Source: Pseudo-nitzschia pungens (taxonomy: Eukaryota; Bacillariophyta; Bacillariophyceae; Bacillariales; Bacillariaceae). From it: a stretch of 64,000 nt of DNA. Positions 63,374 to 64,000 of this stretch are shown piece after piece. Both the position numbers and the translations under genes were made by a program. Under the pieces are notes generated by a model. The model was not told where the DNA came from. It did no database searches and was given only the letters and a program-made list of their open reading frames with translations. The stretch covers positions 1,674,001 to 1,738,000 of the forward strand of contig CM074765.1 of assembly GCA_037355855.1 (NCBI GenBank), written 5' to 3'. Positions within the stretch are counted from its first letter, which is position 1. Every line of letters begins with the position of its first letter.

Positions 63374-63985
63374 TTGTTGTTGTTGCCCTTGCTGCTTCTG
63401 GTGGATCTGTTGCTGGAGGTGCTGTATGTCGGCAAGCAGAGTCTGCTTGGGATCCAGTTCCGGGTCTTCGGGCTCGACGCTGATGAAACTGGCGGTCAGA
63501 GCATCTTGGCAAGGGTTTTGCATTCTGTTCCATTCGTCGTAGCTCGAGACGTAGCTGCGGGGCGAGTCGTGCTCCCGATCGTCACCGCCCCCCGAATCCG
63601 AGAGGTGGGCGCTCCCACTGGCCGCCGAGCATCCGCCGATGCTGACGTCGAGGCCTAGTGCGGGAACCACTACTGCGGGTGGAGCAGAAGATTTGGCGTT
63701 CTCCTCGGCAGCAGCCACCGGCGTCACCGCCATCTTGAGGGCCTCTTGCTCCTTCTTGGCCTTCCAAACGGAAACTTCCCTCCGGTACCGCTTCATGTCG
63801 AGGGAAGCGTAGTGGTCAAAGAGATCCATTTGGGCCTTGTCAATCGTCTTCCACTTGTCGGCAATCCGCCGGGCCAGGTCCCCGAAACTGATCTGGCCGT
63901 GGGTCTTGCGCTGCTTCCGCGTCTCGGTAGAGTTGGCCACGATGTGCTCGATGGAAGCAATGGTTTCATCACGGGTTCCCTCCAT
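62702..63985 (-). CDS. HMG-box-like poly-Gln nuclear protein (5' end uncertain)
   Basis: 427 residues if the ATG at 63985 (MEGTRDETIAS) is the start. The frame is open to the window edge, so the N-terminus could be longer. Residues 23-80 carry the HMG-box-like core HGQISFGDLARRIADKWKTI followed by an aromatic and basic stretch ending WKAKKEQE. The rest is low complexity: a Ser/Gly/Asp segment, then IQHLQQQIHQKQQGQQQQ and a long Gln run encoded by CTG repeats on the plus strand (63343-63385). A coiled-coil-like segment AKNKKLEEIINQLKKELTSS follows, with a Ser/Thr-Asn stretch. A nuclear, DNA-binding role is inferred from the family. Closest relative in the window: the gene at 1-1851; identity is limited to the HMG-like core. 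Confidence 0.75.
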
Positions 63986-64000
63986 GGAGAGGCCCTGGAC

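Overview
The window looks like nuclear DNA of a photosynthetic stramenopile, most probably a pennate diatom. The evidence is short GT-AG introns of 110-124 bp, poly-Gln HMG-box-like proteins, a eukaryotic CTP synthase, and LTR, LINE and TIR element types of the sort seen in diatoms. The species call is inference; no rRNA or organelle marker is present.

Only about 9 kb is ordinary host sequence. The left edge (1-3950) has a 5'-truncated HMG-box-like gene and low-complexity intergenic DNA. The right edge (57781-64000) has a complete intronless CTP synthase gene (59773-61452) and a second HMG-box-like gene on the minus strand (62702-63985). The two HMG-like genes share a distinctive motif (HGQISFGDLAR.IA.KWK.ID) and point toward each other from opposite ends of the window.

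Between them is a deeply nested mobile-element cluster (about 3951-57780) that can be untangled base by base from target-site duplications. (1) A degraded, ORF-less LINE copy, here LINE-3, occupies 3951-4038, 18479-18870 and 35093-about 35800. (2) It is split by a 14,440-bp DNA transposon (4039-18478). This has perfect 24-bp terminal inverted repeats, a TA target duplication, four large genes and extensive minisatellites; one gene resembles a Plavaka/CACTA-like transposase and the other three are unrecognised. (3) LINE-3 is split again by LTR element A (18871-35087, TSD CCTTG), a gag-only element. A has itself taken a complete 10.9-kb LINE-1 (21627-32500, 19-bp TSD) in its internal region, and an ORF-less LINE-2 (33023-35068, 20-bp TSD) at the end of its 3' LTR. 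(4) A gag fragment F lies at 35803-36955. (5) A second gag-only element D (minus strand, 37133-57780) contains Ty3/gypsy-like element B (38758-50318, TSD GGCGC), which contains gypsy-like element C (42219-48024, TSD ATTTG). D separately contains gypsy-like element E (51100-56948, TSD GTATT). E has apparently identical LTRs and intact gag and pol, so it is a good candidate for recent activity.

Elements A, B, C, D and F share a gag family and (A-D) LTR termini TGTAACA...TGTTACA. A and D are both about 3.2 kb net and lack pol, so they probably depend on B/C-type relatives. Three features stand out: the multi-gene TIR transposon with helically phased TCGCGA motifs at its right end; perfect palindromes directly after the 5' LTR, where a tRNA primer site would be expected, in two different gypsy lineages; and gag and pol in one frame separated by a single TGA in both lineages.
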